Shown: positions 38,325-48,156 of the stretch, in pieces
Layout: the number at the start of each line of letters is the position of its first letter
Position numbering within the stretch: the stretch's first letter is position 1
NCBI GenBank assembly: GCA_013288135.1
Contig: JABDCL010000003.1
Coordinates: forward strand, 110,015-174,014
Origin: Gammaproteobacteria bacterium
Lineage (GTDB): Bacteria > Pseudomonadota > Gammaproteobacteria > UBA6186 > Azoamicaceae
Direction of reading: 5' to 3'
DNA: 64,000 nucleotides
Position numbers and translations under genes: made by a program
Notes under the pieces: generated by a model
Database searches by the model: none
What the model saw: only the letters and a program-made list of their open reading frames with translations
Told to the model about the DNA's origin: nothing

Positions 38325-40096
38325 TCCCCAAAGGTAAAGGTATACACTTCAAGGTTGGGATCACTTGCTATTAACTCAAGGATCCCACTTGAAGGACGCT
38401 TAAATTCAATCAACGAATATAATTGATGATTGGTAACGACAACCTTACTATCCTTAACTGATTTTCCATTTTCATCTAGCACTAACTCACCATTTAATAA
38501 TATTTTTACTTTAATGGGTTTATTTCCCTGATTGCCAAGCACCGCATACACTTTTCCTGCATAAAAATGGATCTTGATAGCAGAATCAGCTTCGGTCGCA
38601 ATAATTTTTTGCGGTGTTATTATCCAACTTCCTTTTAATGCCCAAGCATTGTCAGGAATTTTGTTTGGATAGCTATAGTTACCTACTTTATTCTTAACAA
38701 CGGATTCAGGACTGTGAAACTGATTAGCCCGTTCATATCCCAGATAAGTTTCGGGCGTTTGGGCCATTGAAAAATTTTCATTAGCAGGAGCTTCTGCAAT
38801 TTTGGTATCCATCCCCAATAGATATCGAATGTTATTTTCAGTCACATCATAATCACCCTCACCAAAATGTTGATAGACCACGTTATTATTTTTATCGATT
38901 AAATAATGTGCTGGCCAATAAGTGTTATTATAGTTTTGCCACGTTACAAAACTATTGTCGAGAGCAACAGGATAGCGAATATCATCATCTTGAACCGCTT
39001 TTTTTACATTCGCAAGATCCTTTTCAAAATCAAACTCAGGACTGTGAACACCAATAATAACTAAGCCTTTATCCTGATATTTTTTATACCAATCTTTTAA
39101 ATAGGGGAGGGTACGAATGCAATTAATACAGGAATATGCCCAAAAATCAATTAATACTACTTTGCCTTTTAATTGAGCTAATTGCAGTGGTTTAGAATTA
39201 ATCCACGCTTCAATGCCTGAAATGGGGGGTGCCATATAAGGACTTCGTAATCCATTTGTTAACGAAAGTTTTGAAGATGAAGGAACAGTAGAAGAATCAG
39301 AAGAATCAGAAGTGATAGAAGAAACGCGTGTTGATTTTTGACTTTCAAAAGAAAAAGAGCTAAATACTAAACTATTTCCATAAATCATAAAAAGAACAGT
39401 ACCAATGATAATAAGTCCTAAAAGCTTGCGAATTAAGATTGTTTTCGTTTTTAAAAATTTAAATTTTTGCATCACTTCTCTTCCAAATAGAATGATAATC
39501 AACATGGGTATTGCGACCCCAATGCCAAAAAATAAAATGGATAAAAAACTATAAAATGTCGTTTTTTGTAAAACTGCTTGTACAATGACTGCCGCCAATA
39601 TGGGCCCAGCACAAGGCGTCCAAATCAATCCAATAAGACCCCCAAAGATTAAACCGCTGATAAATCCCTCTGGATTATGGAGGATCTTTTTAACAGCTGA
39701 TCGAGGTGTTTGCCTAGTGGAGATGCTAGAGGTGCTGGTAGAACTCATTGTAGAATCAAGCGTATAAGCAACATTTGATAAACGCTGCGTCATTCTGCTA
39801 AAGAGCTCTGTTAAATAATCTGAAATCATAATAAAGCCAAAAACGAGTAACAAGGCAAATGAAAGATTTCTAATAAGATTAGCGTCGATCCCTAAACCCA
39901 ATATGATTTCTCTTGAAAAAAACGTGAACACCGCAAAAGTAATAATAAAACCTATAATAATGCCAAATGGACGTTTTTTGCCGCCTTCAAGCGAGCCAGA
40001 CAGCACTATGGGCATGATGGGCAAGATGCAAGGAGACAGGATCAATGCAAAGCCTTCTAAAAAGGCAAGTCCGATATTGATAAAGTTAGTTTCCAT
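38321..40096 (-). CDS. DipZ-like protein (CcdA membrane domain + TlpA-like thioredoxin)
   Basis: SPCILPIMPIVLSGSL; TPCAGPILAAV; VVLIDFWAYSCINCIRTLPYL; start with AAAGGGAG RBS. Confidence 0.9.
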   Translation of the reverse strand: METNFINIGLAFLEGFALILSPCILPIMPIVLSGSLEGGKKRPFGIIIGFIITFAVFTFFSREIILGLGIDANLIRNLSFALLLVFGFIMISDYLTELFSRMTQRLSNVAYTLDSTMSSTSTSSISTRQTPRSAVKKILHNPEGFISGLIFGGLIGLIWTPCAGPILAAVIVQAVLQKTTFYSFLSILFFGIGVAIPMLIIILFGREVMQKFKFLKTKTILIRKLLGLIIIGTVLFMIYGNSLVFSSFSFESQKSTRVSSITSDSSDSSTVPSSSKLSLTNGLRSPYMAPPISGIEAWINSKPLQLAQLKGKVVLIDFWAYSCINCIRTLPYLKDWYKKYQDKGLVIIGVHSPEFDFEKDLANVKKAVQDDDIRYPVALDNSFVTWQNYNNTYWPAHYLIDKNNNVVYQHFGEGDYDVTENNIRYLLGMDTKIAEAPANENFSMAQTPETYLGYERANQFHSPESVVKNKVGNYSYPNKIPDNAWALKGSWIITPQKIIATEADSAIKIHFYAGKVYAVLGNQGNKPIKVKILLNGELVLDENGKSVKDSKVVVTNHQLYSLIEFKRPSSGILELIASDPNLEVYTFTFGD

Positions 40097-40198
40097 TATT
40101 GACTCCCTTTGGAGCGTACAGGGTGTCTGACACCGTGTCTGACACCATAACATGTATTTGTGTTATACATATTTATGTATACACCATAATGCACCAAA

Positions 40199-40804
40199 AT
40201 GAGGAACCTGATGTTAGCAGAACTCACTAACGAGCTTTCTACCTTTATCACAAAAAGTAAATTGGTCATTTACCCTTGGCTTATTGGTATAGCCGGTTTA
40301 TGGATCATTAATATTCTCAATTGGATGTTTAAATCTAAACTTAATATTTTAGGGATTTATCCGAGACATACTTTTGGGCTTTTGGGGATCATTTTTTCAC
40401 CGATTTTGCATCAAAATTTTAATCATCTATTTTTTAATACCATTCCTTTGTTTCCACTGGGGCTTGTGATTCTGGCGAGAGGAGAAGAGCTCTTTTTTCA
40501 GGTGACCATCATTGTTGTCGCACTAGGAGGCCTGGGTGTATGGCTTGCAGCGCGTCCTTCTTTACATATTGGTGCCAGCGGCCTGGTTTCTGGTTACTTT
40601 GGATTTATACTGGCAACTGCTTATTTTGACCCCAGTTTTACGTCTCTTCTTTTGGCGATTATTGTTCTGTACTACTTTGGTAGTATTTTTCTTGGAATTT
40701 TCCCACAAGAAGATAAAATTTCTTGGGAAAGCCATTTTTTTGGTTTTTTCAGTGGTATCGCCAGTCCCTTTATAATCGATAAATTTAATCTTAGTTTTGT
40801 TTAG
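40199..40804 (+). CDS. Rhomboid-family intramembrane serine protease
   Basis: NFNHLFFNTIPLF; HIGASGLVSGYFGF; ESHFFGFFSGI. Confidence 0.87.
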   Translation: MRNLMLAELTNELSTFITKSKLVIYPWLIGIAGLWIINILNWMFKSKLNILGIYPRHTFGLLGIIFSPILHQNFNHLFFNTIPLFPLGLVILARGEELFFQVTIIVVALGGLGVWLAARPSLHIGASGLVSGYFGFILATAYFDPSFTSLLLAIIVLYYFGSIFLGIFPQEDKISWESHFFGFFSGIASPFIIDKFNLSFV

Positions 40805-40954
40805 TTTATTTAGTTTTTTAACTTTTAACTATCACAATTTGAGCATCTTTATCTTTATTTCCTTGAGCAAGCAATAATATTAAAAGCTGCTAAAATAAAA
40901 ATAAGCAGTGTGTCTGCAGTATGTCAATATTTTTATTTGGAGAACTATAGGACG

Positions 40955-41653
40955 ATGATATCAGATCAGTGTGAAATTCTAGAAGCCTTATCAACCCAAA
41001 ATATTGAACTGGCAGAAAACCTTATTAAGGTGGGTAAACCCCTTAATACTCAAAATGCACTTGGGGTTTGTGCATTGCATCTTGCTGTAGAAAAAGGTCT
41101 ATCTAATATTGTTAAATTATTATTAGAACGGGGTGCAAATCCTAACATACGAAATGAATATCATGAAATTCCCTTCGAATTATTAGAAGAGGAGGATGTT
41201 TCATATATTCCATCTACCTGGATACAGAAAATAATAAAAGATCTGCAAGATTTAGCTCGGATTACAGCGTTACATATTGCAACAAAAAATGGCTCCTTAG
41301 AAATTGCAACTCTTTTAATAAAGTATGGTGCTAATGTTGATATAAAAGATCCTGGGGGATGTACCCCCCTTCATTGGGCAGCTATTCGGGGTCATTTACC
41401 TTTTATTAAACTTTTGGTTGAAAATAGAGCAAACGTTAATATTCAAGATATTGCAGCCAGTACACCCTTACATGAGGCTGTACGCCATAATCATATGCAA
41501 ACAACGCAATACCTGTTGGAGCAGGGGGGTAATCCTTTAATTCAGGATATTACCGGAGCTTCCCCCTTGACCTTGGCCAAATCTTTCCCCAATCTGCAAA
41601 ATCTATTGTTACGCTATACCTCAGTTGTTCCAATCGATTGCGCTCGGCATTAA
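40955..41653 (+). CDS. Ankyrin-repeat protein
   Basis: ALHLAVEKGLSNIVKLLLERGANPN; GCTPLHWAAIRGHLPFIKLLVENRANVN. Confidence 0.92.
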   Translation: MISDQCEILEALSTQNIELAENLIKVGKPLNTQNALGVCALHLAVEKGLSNIVKLLLERGANPNIRNEYHEIPFELLEEEDVSYIPSTWIQKIIKDLQDLARITALHIATKNGSLEIATLLIKYGANVDIKDPGGCTPLHWAAIRGHLPFIKLLVENRANVNIQDIAASTPLHEAVRHNHMQTTQYLLEQGGNPLIQDITGASPLTLAKSFPNLQNLLLRYTSVVPIDCARH

Positions 41654-41694
41654 ATTAATTAGCAGAAAAACACAGCAGTGGTAACTGCGTAAAC

Positions 41695-41733
41695 TTAATG
41701 TCCAATGTCAAGATTGTCAAGATTTGACACCGG
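41695..41733. repeat. Family A half-copy forming the DUF2608 C-terminus/stop
   Basis: aatgtccaatgtcaagattgtcaagatttgacacc. Confidence 0.7.
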
Positions 41734-42522
41734 TTCTAAAAGAGCAATGGCGTCTTTGTCAGATAAAATTTTATTGGTTTTGTTTAAATGTTCAAGTTGT
41801 ATTTCATACACTTTTGGATTCATATCCTTCATTTTCTTATTTAATAAAGTATAATGAATCCCTGTATAAGCAATATTGTCCTTAAAAATAGCTTTCTCTA
41901 CTTCTTTAACATGTTTTAATCGATCGTCTACAAATACAATTTTTTTAGGCGTCCATTGTGTTACAGACAAGAAAGCTTTTAAACAATCACCTTTATTATG
42001 TCCTGCTGCAAAAATAATTCCATTTTTAAACTGAGTTCTTTGTCCATTTAATGTATTAGTTTCTTTGTTTTTAAATTTTCCTACATTAAAATTAACATTA
42101 GAAGACTTTAATTGTCTTGCGGTTGCTTCTGATAAAACATGAGCTCTTGCTGTTAAACCTAAAACAATAATACCTTGTTTTTGTAATTCTTGAATGATTT
42201 TTGACGTTCTTAAATCCACTGGTTTTGCATCAGAACGTTCATTAACACGCGTAAAAATCTCAGAGGTAATTTTGATGGCTTCGTCTTCGGGCATTCCCAA
42301 TTTACGCTTTTTAGCATAGAAATCTGCACACCATTCTGGCGTGCCTAAAGTTTGGGCTAATTCGATGATGGTATTATCAATATCTAATAAAACGAGCGTA
42401 TTTTTATCAATATAAGAGGATATTGTTGAGATATCATCCGTTGCAATTATCTTGGCATTTGCATTCAATGCAATAATTAAGAAAAGTACAGAAACCAAGG
42501 TTTTTTGGAACTTTTTATACAT
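41695..42522 (-). CDS. DUF2608 HAD-like secreted protein
   Basis: Signal peptide; VLLDIDNTIIE; KKIVFVDDRLKHVKEVE. Confidence 0.85.
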   Translation of the reverse strand: MYKKFQKTLVSVLFLIIALNANAKIIATDDISTISSYIDKNTLVLLDIDNTIIELAQTLGTPEWCADFYAKKRKLGMPEDEAIKITSEIFTRVNERSDAKPVDLRTSKIIQELQKQGIIVLGLTARAHVLSEATARQLKSSNVNFNVGKFKNKETNTLNGQRTQFKNGIIFAAGHNKGDCLKAFLSVTQWTPKKIVFVDDRLKHVKEVEKAIFKDNIAYTGIHYTLLNKKMKDMNPKVYEIQLEHLNKTNKILSDKDAIALLEPVSNLDNLDIGH

Positions 42523-42753
42523 AAAAATATTGCCTTACAATATTACACTTTATTAGTATTATGAAAATTAAGCGTATCCCGCTATTATCTTAAAGAAGAT
42601 ATTTTAATATATATCTATTGATAAAGAAAGTGGGTCCTTTAGGAGTAACTGCACCCAATAGTTGATAGACCCTTATAAGTTATTAATTTTACTTATGATT
42701 TAGAAAAAGTTATTGGTTAAGAAATTCTTTTACTTTTCAACACATTACCTCTT

Positions 42754-42796
42754 CTAACGTTCTAAACGTTAGTATGTCTAACTTTTGAAACGTTAG
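42754..42796. promoter_or_regulatory. Two related 19-bp dyads (operator-like)
   Basis: CTAACGTTCTAAACGTTAG (42754-42772, perfect) and CTAACTTTTGAAACGTTAG (42778-42796). Confidence 0.6.
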
Positions 42797-42815
42797 CATA
42801 AACACAAATAATATA

Positions 42816-42845
42816 GTGTTAGTCATATGTGTGTTAGTCATATGT
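42816..42845. repeat. Tandem 2 x 15 bp GTGTTAGTCATATGT
   Basis: Exact direct repeat upstream of 42936 ORF. Confidence 0.85.
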
Positions 42846-42935
42846 GTTGACAAACGTTCTCATTTATGACAAGCTATCTGCTTAAGAATTAAATTAATTT
42901 TGATGTACATTCACACAACATTTTGAGGAAATTTT

Positions 42936-43679
42936 ATGGCAGCACTATCAACACATGTAACAGCAGCAACTCTTGATGAAGCGCAAAGAGCAGCAATAGC
43001 TTATGCAGAAAAAGAATTTCGTGAAAAAACAGTTATTGGGGTCAATCGGAATATATACACCTTGATTTCAACTGGAAACATACGTACTGCAGCAGGCCTT
43101 TTGGTACAAGCGCAAAGAAATCGTATTCCTATTGATATCCGCATAGTACGAGATGGTTACAACTTAGCTTGTGATCAAAAAGAATTTGCTGAACAATCTG
43201 CCTTAGAAGCAGCATATCCTTTTCTTCGTGATGCACTTACTACCTTAGAGTCTGAAGAAGTTATAAAAACTAGAGAAATGTTTAGAAGTATCATTGGTGG
43301 AAAGTTTGGAACTAGGGGGTTAGTAAACGAGTTTATAGCTAAAAAAGCCGCCATAGAAGCCGCCATAGCTGACGTTGAAGCTGCTAAAAAAGCCATCAGT
43401 GAAGCTATCCCTGACTTCCTATTGGAGGAATTAGAAATTGTAATTCTGAAAGTAAATGAAGGTACTGATCTAGAAACTTTATATGAGGCATTCCCTAATC
43501 TGAAGAACAGAAACCAAGCACCAGCACTAGCACCAGCACAAGCATTTATGTTGGCAGGTCCTGCTGTGCCCACTGGATATCCTCTAGGAGCAGCTGCAGG
43601 GGCTGCAGCAGCACCAGCAGCTCAACCAATGACTGGATTACCAGAAGATCCCAACGATCTCAGACAAAGACGGCCTTAA
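42936..43679 (+). CDS. Orphan hypothetical protein; candidate effector
   Basis: 247 aa, Ala-rich, no recognised domain; GAGG RBS. Confidence 0.55.
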   Translation: MAALSTHVTAATLDEAQRAAIAYAEKEFREKTVIGVNRNIYTLISTGNIRTAAGLLVQAQRNRIPIDIRIVRDGYNLACDQKEFAEQSALEAAYPFLRDALTTLESEEVIKTREMFRSIIGGKFGTRGLVNEFIAKKAAIEAAIADVEAAKKAISEAIPDFLLEELEIVILKVNEGTDLETLYEAFPNLKNRNQAPALAPAQAFMLAGPAVPTGYPLGAAAGAAAAPAAQPMTGLPEDPNDLRQRRP

Positions 43680-43712
43680 TTTTGATTTAACTAGTAATTT
43701 TGATTTAACTAG
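43677..43712. repeat. Tandem 2 x 18 bp TAATTTTGATTTAACTAG beginning at the stop codon
   Basis: Exact direct repeat. Confidence 0.8.
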
Positions 43713-43736
43713 TAATATTGGTAAAGCCGTATAAAT

Positions 43737-43772
43737 CTGTAGGGGTCGCTATTCGTAGCGACCCAGCTACAG
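43737..43772. repeat. Hairpin, family C (TGTAGGGG-stem-loop), UUCG-type loop
   Basis: CTGTAGGGGTCGCTA-TTCG-TAGCGACCCAGCTACAG. Confidence 0.8.
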
Positions 43773-43865
43773 AAAGCCATAAATATCGTAAATGTCATAA
43801 ATCTCTATATTTTGTATAATCCCATCTTATAATCCCCTCTAATATTTGACTATAATAAAAAGCAT

Positions 43866-45299
43866 ATGATGAAAAGACTGCTTATTTTGTTATTGCTTTT
43901 AGTATCTCCAATAGTCAGTGCCACTAAACAGGTTGTTCTATTGGATATCACAGGTGCTATAGGTCCTGCTACTCAAGATTATTTTGAACGTGGTTTAGAA
44001 TATGCAATTTCACAAAATAGCAAATTAATCATTCTGCGTTTGGATACACCCGGTGGCTTAGATAGCTCCATGCGAGGCATTAATAAGGCTATCCTGGCTT
44101 CTCCCATTCCCATTGTCACTTACGTTGCTCCTGAAGGCGCTAGAGCCGCCAGTGCCGGGACTTATATTCTATACGCGAGTCATATTGCGGCAATGGCACC
44201 GGGCACCAATGTCGGTGCTGCCTCTCCGGTTAGTATTGGCGAGATATCATCCCCAACCTCATCCCCAACGCCAGAAGAGGGTAAAACCACTTCAGAAGGG
44301 AGTAAATCAGAGGAAAATAAAGAAGGGAATAAATTAGAAAATGATAAAACCAATCAAAATAAAAATCAAAACCAAAATAAAAATCAAAATAATGAAGAAT
44401 CGCAATCAACCATGCATAAAAAAGCAACTCAAGATGCTGCCGCCTATATTCGAAGCCTTGCAGAGATGCACGGTCGCAATAGTGCTTGGGCAGAAGAAGC
44501 TGTTCGAGAAGCAGTCAGTTTATCAGCAGATGAAGCCCTTAAATTAAAGGTTATTGATGTGGTTGCAGATTCAATTCCAGATTTATTAAAAGCTATTAAT
44601 GGTCGAGTAGTCAAAGTACAAGGGGTAGAACAAACCTTGCAAACTACTAATCTAGAAATAGAATCCATCAGTCCGGATTGGCGATCTCAATTTTTATCTA
44701 TCATTACTGATCCCAATATTGCGTATATTTTATTAATGATAGGCGTTTATGGCTTATTTTTTGAATTTGCTAATCCAGGGTTTGTGTTACCCGGCGTTGC
44801 AGGGGCAATTTGTTTATTACTGGCATTGTATGCTTTTCAATTATTACCTATTAATTATGTGGGATTTGCGTTATTGTTCCTAGGGATCGTCTTTATGATT
44901 GTTGAAGTGTTTATAAGCAGTTTTGGCGTACTGGGAATAGGGGGGATCATTGCTTTTGTGGCCGGCTCGGTTTTATTATTAGATACGCAAGCGCCAGGGT
45001 TTAATATTGCTTGGCAAGTGATTTTTGCGATGAGCCTTCTAACTGCAGGATTTTTCTTAATTATTATTAATCTTGCTATTCGCTCCCTTCGAAAAAAAGT
45101 AGTCACTGGCCGCGAAGCACTGATTGGTGCTGAAGGAGAAGTGTTAGAATATAGCAATCGACAACTTTTAGTGCGTATTCAAGGAGAAATTTGGAAGGCA
45201 CGCTCGGATAAACCCTTACAATTGGGCCAAAAGATCCGTATTATACAGGTATCAGGACTGCTGCTGACCGTAGAACCCACAGACTCTGCAAGCAATTAA
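43866..45299 (+). CDS. NfeD-family ClpP-class membrane serine protease
   Basis: [33 protein letters not shown]-term OB-like [22 protein letters not shown]. Confidence 0.92.
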   Translation: MMKRLLILLLLLVSPIVSATKQVVLLDITGAIGPATQDYFERGLEYAISQNSKLIILRLDTPGGLDSSMRGINKAILASPIPIVTYVAPEGARAASAGTYILYASHIAAMAPGTNVGAASPVSIGEISSPTSSPTPEEGKTTSEGSKSEENKEGNKLENDKTNQNKNQNQNKNQNNEESQSTMHKKATQDAAAYIRSLAEMHGRNSAWAEEAVREAVSLSADEALKLKVIDVVADSIPDLLKAINGRVVKVQGVEQTLQTTNLEIESISPDWRSQFLSIITDPNIAYILLMIGVYGLFFEFANPGFVLPGVAGAICLLLALYAFQLLPINYVGFALLFLGIVFMIVEVFISSFGVLGIGGIIAFVAGSVLLLDTQAPGFNIAWQVIFAMSLLTAGFFLIIINLAIRSLRKKVVTGREALIGAEGEVLEYSNRQLLVRIQGEIWKARSDKPLQLGQKIRIIQVSGLLLTVEPTDSASN

Positions 45300-45318
45300 C
45301 CTAATAAGGAGCATAAAC

Positions 45319-46071
45319 ATGGCTGGATTTTATATTGCTTTAATTCCTTTTCTATTCATATTCATTATGGCGTGTTTTCGTGTGCTGCGAGAATATGAGC
45401 GTGCAGTGGTCTTTACTTTAGGTCGATTTTGGAAAGTCAAAGGCCCGGGTCTTATTATCATTATACCTATCATTCAACAAATGGTAAAAATGGATTTGCG
45501 TACTGTTGTGATGGATGTTCCTCCTCAAGACGTTATTTCTCGTGATAATGTGTCGGTGAGAGTCAATGCCGTGGTTTATTTCCGAGTCATAAGCCCAGAA
45601 CGAGCGGTCATCCAAGTCGAAAATTATTTAAATGCGGTAAGTCAGCTTTCGCAAACCACTCTCCGATCGGTTCTCGGGCAACATGAATTGGATGAAATGC
45701 TCGCAGAGCGCACTAAGCTTAATGCCCATATTCAACAAATTTTAGATGAACAAACTGAGGCTTGGGGAATTAAAGTCGGCATGGTTGAAATTAAACATAT
45801 TGATCTCAATGAAAATATGATTCGAGCAATTGCCAAACAAGCAGAAGCAGAACGAGAACGTCGAGCAAAAGTCATACATGCGGACGGAGAATTTCAAGCT
45901 TCAAAAAAATTATTAGAAGCTGCAGAAATTTTATCGCAGCAACCGCAAGCATTGCAATTACGTTATTTACAGACTTTGTCTAATATCGCTGAAGAAAAGA
46001 ATTCTACCATTGTATTCCCATTGCCAATGGAACTCCTTTCAGTTTTTCAAAAGGTAGCCACACTAAAATAA
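45319..46071 (+). CDS. Slipin/stomatin-like SPFH protein
   Basis: [40 protein letters not shown]. Confidence 0.95.
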   Translation: MAGFYIALIPFLFIFIMACFRVLREYERAVVFTLGRFWKVKGPGLIIIIPIIQQMVKMDLRTVVMDVPPQDVISRDNVSVRVNAVVYFRVISPERAVIQVENYLNAVSQLSQTTLRSVLGQHELDEMLAERTKLNAHIQQILDEQTEAWGIKVGMVEIKHIDLNENMIRAIAKQAEAERERRAKVIHADGEFQASKKLLEAAEILSQQPQALQLRYLQTLSNIAEEKNSTIVFPLPMELLSVFQKVATLK

Positions 46072-46094
46072 GGTAATTATACTAAAATAACGTC

Positions 46095-47984
46095 ATGATA
46101 AGATTAGAAAATGTCTCGCTTTCTTTTGGAGAGGCGCCTCTCCTTGATAAAGTCAATTTACAAATAGAGCCTAAAGAGCGAATATTTTTAATTGGCCGCA
46201 ATGGCATGGGTAAATCTTGTTTATTAAAAGTAATGATGGGCCAGTTAAATTCTGATGAAGGCAAAATTTATCGATCCCCAGGCTTAAAAGTTGCGGAATT
46301 ATCTCAAAATTTACCAAATTGCGATACAACTACAGTTTATGATTTTGTTTCGGAAGGCTTGAAAGAAATAGGAGTATTATTACAGCAGTATCATCAACTC
46401 ACTCAGTTTCCAGATTTAACAGGCAATGAAAAATGGCTAAAAGATATAGAAGAAGTACAAAAACAGCTCGATCTTAAACAAGGCTGGCATTATCAGCAAA
46501 TGATAGAAAGCATTTTAACCCGTTTAGAGCTTCCTATGGATAAACTCATGGGGGCACTCTCTGGCGGATGGCAAAGGCGAGCTGCCTTAGCGCGTGCGCT
46601 GGTTTCAGAACCTGATCTCTTGTTATTAGATGAACCGACCAATCATTTAGATCTGTCGGTTATAGAATGGCTGGAAGATTATTTAGCCCAATATTCGGGT
46701 GCTTTATTATGTGTTACTCATGATAGAACCTTGTTACGCAAATTAAGCCAGCGGATCATTGAATTAGACCGAGGACAATTAACTTCTTGGAATGGAAATT
46801 ATGATAAATATTTGGTTGATAAAGAACATCGTTTAGAAGTTGAAGCGAAACAAGCCAAATTATTTGACATTAATTTAGCCAAAGAAGAAGTTTGGATAAG
46901 ACAAGGCATTAAAGCTCGACGCACACGTAATGAAGGTCGTGTGCGAGCCTTAGAAAAACTCAGAAAAGAACGGCAATTACGAAGAGAATTGCAAGGAAAC
47001 CCAAAATTTACCACCAATGAAGCCGCACTTTCGGGTGAATTAGTGACTAAAGCAGAGAATGTTTATTACAGTATCGGTGATCTTGTACTTATTAAAGATT
47101 TTTCGCTTAATATTCTAAGAGGCGATAAAATCGCACTGATTGGCCCCAATGGTATTGGCAAAAGCACATTATTAAAAGTACTATTAGGACAGTTAATACC
47201 TCAAGAAGGGAAGGTAGCATTAGGAACCAATTTACAAATTGGCTATTTTGATCAACTGCGAGCAGGGATTGATCCTAAACTATCCGCCACTGAAAATGTC
47301 GCCGGAGGTAGAGAAACCATTGTTATTAATGGAAAAGAAAAACATATTATCAGCTATTTATCGGATTTTCTTTTTACCCCTGAACGCGCTCGCACGCCTG
47401 TTAAAATGTTATCCGGGGGTGAATGTAATCGTTTACTGCTCGCAAAACTCTTTAGTTTACCCAATAATTTACTTGTGTTAGATGAACCCACTAATGATTT
47501 AGATATCGAATCCTTAGAATTATTAGAAGATATCCTGGTTGATTATAAAGGGACACTCTTACTGGTTAGCCACGATAGAAGTTTTGTGGATGAAGTGGCA
47601 ACGAGCACCCTTTATTTTGCAGGAGAAGGCAAAATTATTGAATATATCGGGGGATATAAAGATATTCCAAAAACAAAACCTCCTGTGACTAAAAAAACTG
47701 AAACGATGGTTCATGCGGTTCAAACTAAACATGGGGCTCAAGCCAAAGATGCGGTTCAAACTAAAAATGTTGATTCTAGAACAAAAAGAGAATTAGAAGA
47801 AATGCCTCAAAAAATAGCAGAATTAGAATCTTTACAACATCAATTACAAAATGAAATTGCAGAACCAGGCTTTTACAATCGCGAGAAATCTGATATTACT
47901 GCCACATTAGAAAAACTTGAAAAAATAGATAAAAAATTGCAGGCGTGTTATAAGCGTTGGGAAGAATTAGAGAGGCTTTTGTAG
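46095..47984 (+). CDS. uup: ABC-F ATPase, Uup-like
   Basis: Two ABC domains; LSGGWQRRAALARALVSEPDLLLLDEPTNHLD; C-term coiled coil. Confidence 0.93.
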   Translation: MIRLENVSLSFGEAPLLDKVNLQIEPKERIFLIGRNGMGKSCLLKVMMGQLNSDEGKIYRSPGLKVAELSQNLPNCDTTTVYDFVSEGLKEIGVLLQQYHQLTQFPDLTGNEKWLKDIEEVQKQLDLKQGWHYQQMIESILTRLELPMDKLMGALSGGWQRRAALARALVSEPDLLLLDEPTNHLDLSVIEWLEDYLAQYSGALLCVTHDRTLLRKLSQRIIELDRGQLTSWNGNYDKYLVDKEHRLEVEAKQAKLFDINLAKEEVWIRQGIKARRTRNEGRVRALEKLRKERQLRRELQGNPKFTTNEAALSGELVTKAENVYYSIGDLVLIKDFSLNILRGDKIALIGPNGIGKSTLLKVLLGQLIPQEGKVALGTNLQIGYFDQLRAGIDPKLSATENVAGGRETIVINGKEKHIISYLSDFLFTPERARTPVKMLSGGECNRLLLAKLFSLPNNLLVLDEPTNDLDIESLELLEDILVDYKGTLLLVSHDRSFVDEVATSTLYFAGEGKIIEYIGGYKDIPKTKPPVTKKTETMVHAVQTKHGAQAKDAVQTKNVDSRTKRELEEMPQKIAELESLQHQLQNEIAEPGFYNREKSDITATLEKLEKIDKKLQACYKRWEELERLL

Positions 47985-48016
47985 GGGCCGGTCTCTGTGC
48001 CGGCCCGGTTCCCCGT
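47982..48016. repeat. Family C repeat overlapping the uup stop codon
   Basis: gtaggggccggtctctgtgccggcccggttcccc. Confidence 0.65.
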
Positions 48017-48027
48017 CCAATGGTGCA

Positions 48028-48148
48028 ATGGTGTCAAATCTGGACATTAGACATTAACAAAATGGTAAAGGTGTATTGACATTAGATATTAGCAAGTAAA
48101 AATCCTTGAGAAATCTCTTCAATGTCCAATGTCCAGATTTGACACCAT
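48028..48148. repeat. Family A long inverted repeat
   Basis: atggtgtcaaatctggacattagacatt ... aatgtccaatgtccagatttgacaccat, 27/28 complementary. Confidence 0.9.
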
Positions 48149-48156
48149 CACCAACA

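Noticed and set aside
38061-38364. Several ORFs on both strands (Met/Ile/Asp-rich) over the His/Tyr-rich gene
   Set aside because: Artefacts of biased CAT/CAC/TAT codons in the 37953-38324 gene; no RBS.
40121-40148. TGTCTGACACC tandem/inverted motif upstream of dipZ and rhomboid as a family A copy
   Set aside because: Only the GGTGTC/GACACC ends match, the family A core is missing, and it lies in a divergent promoter region rather than at a 3' end.
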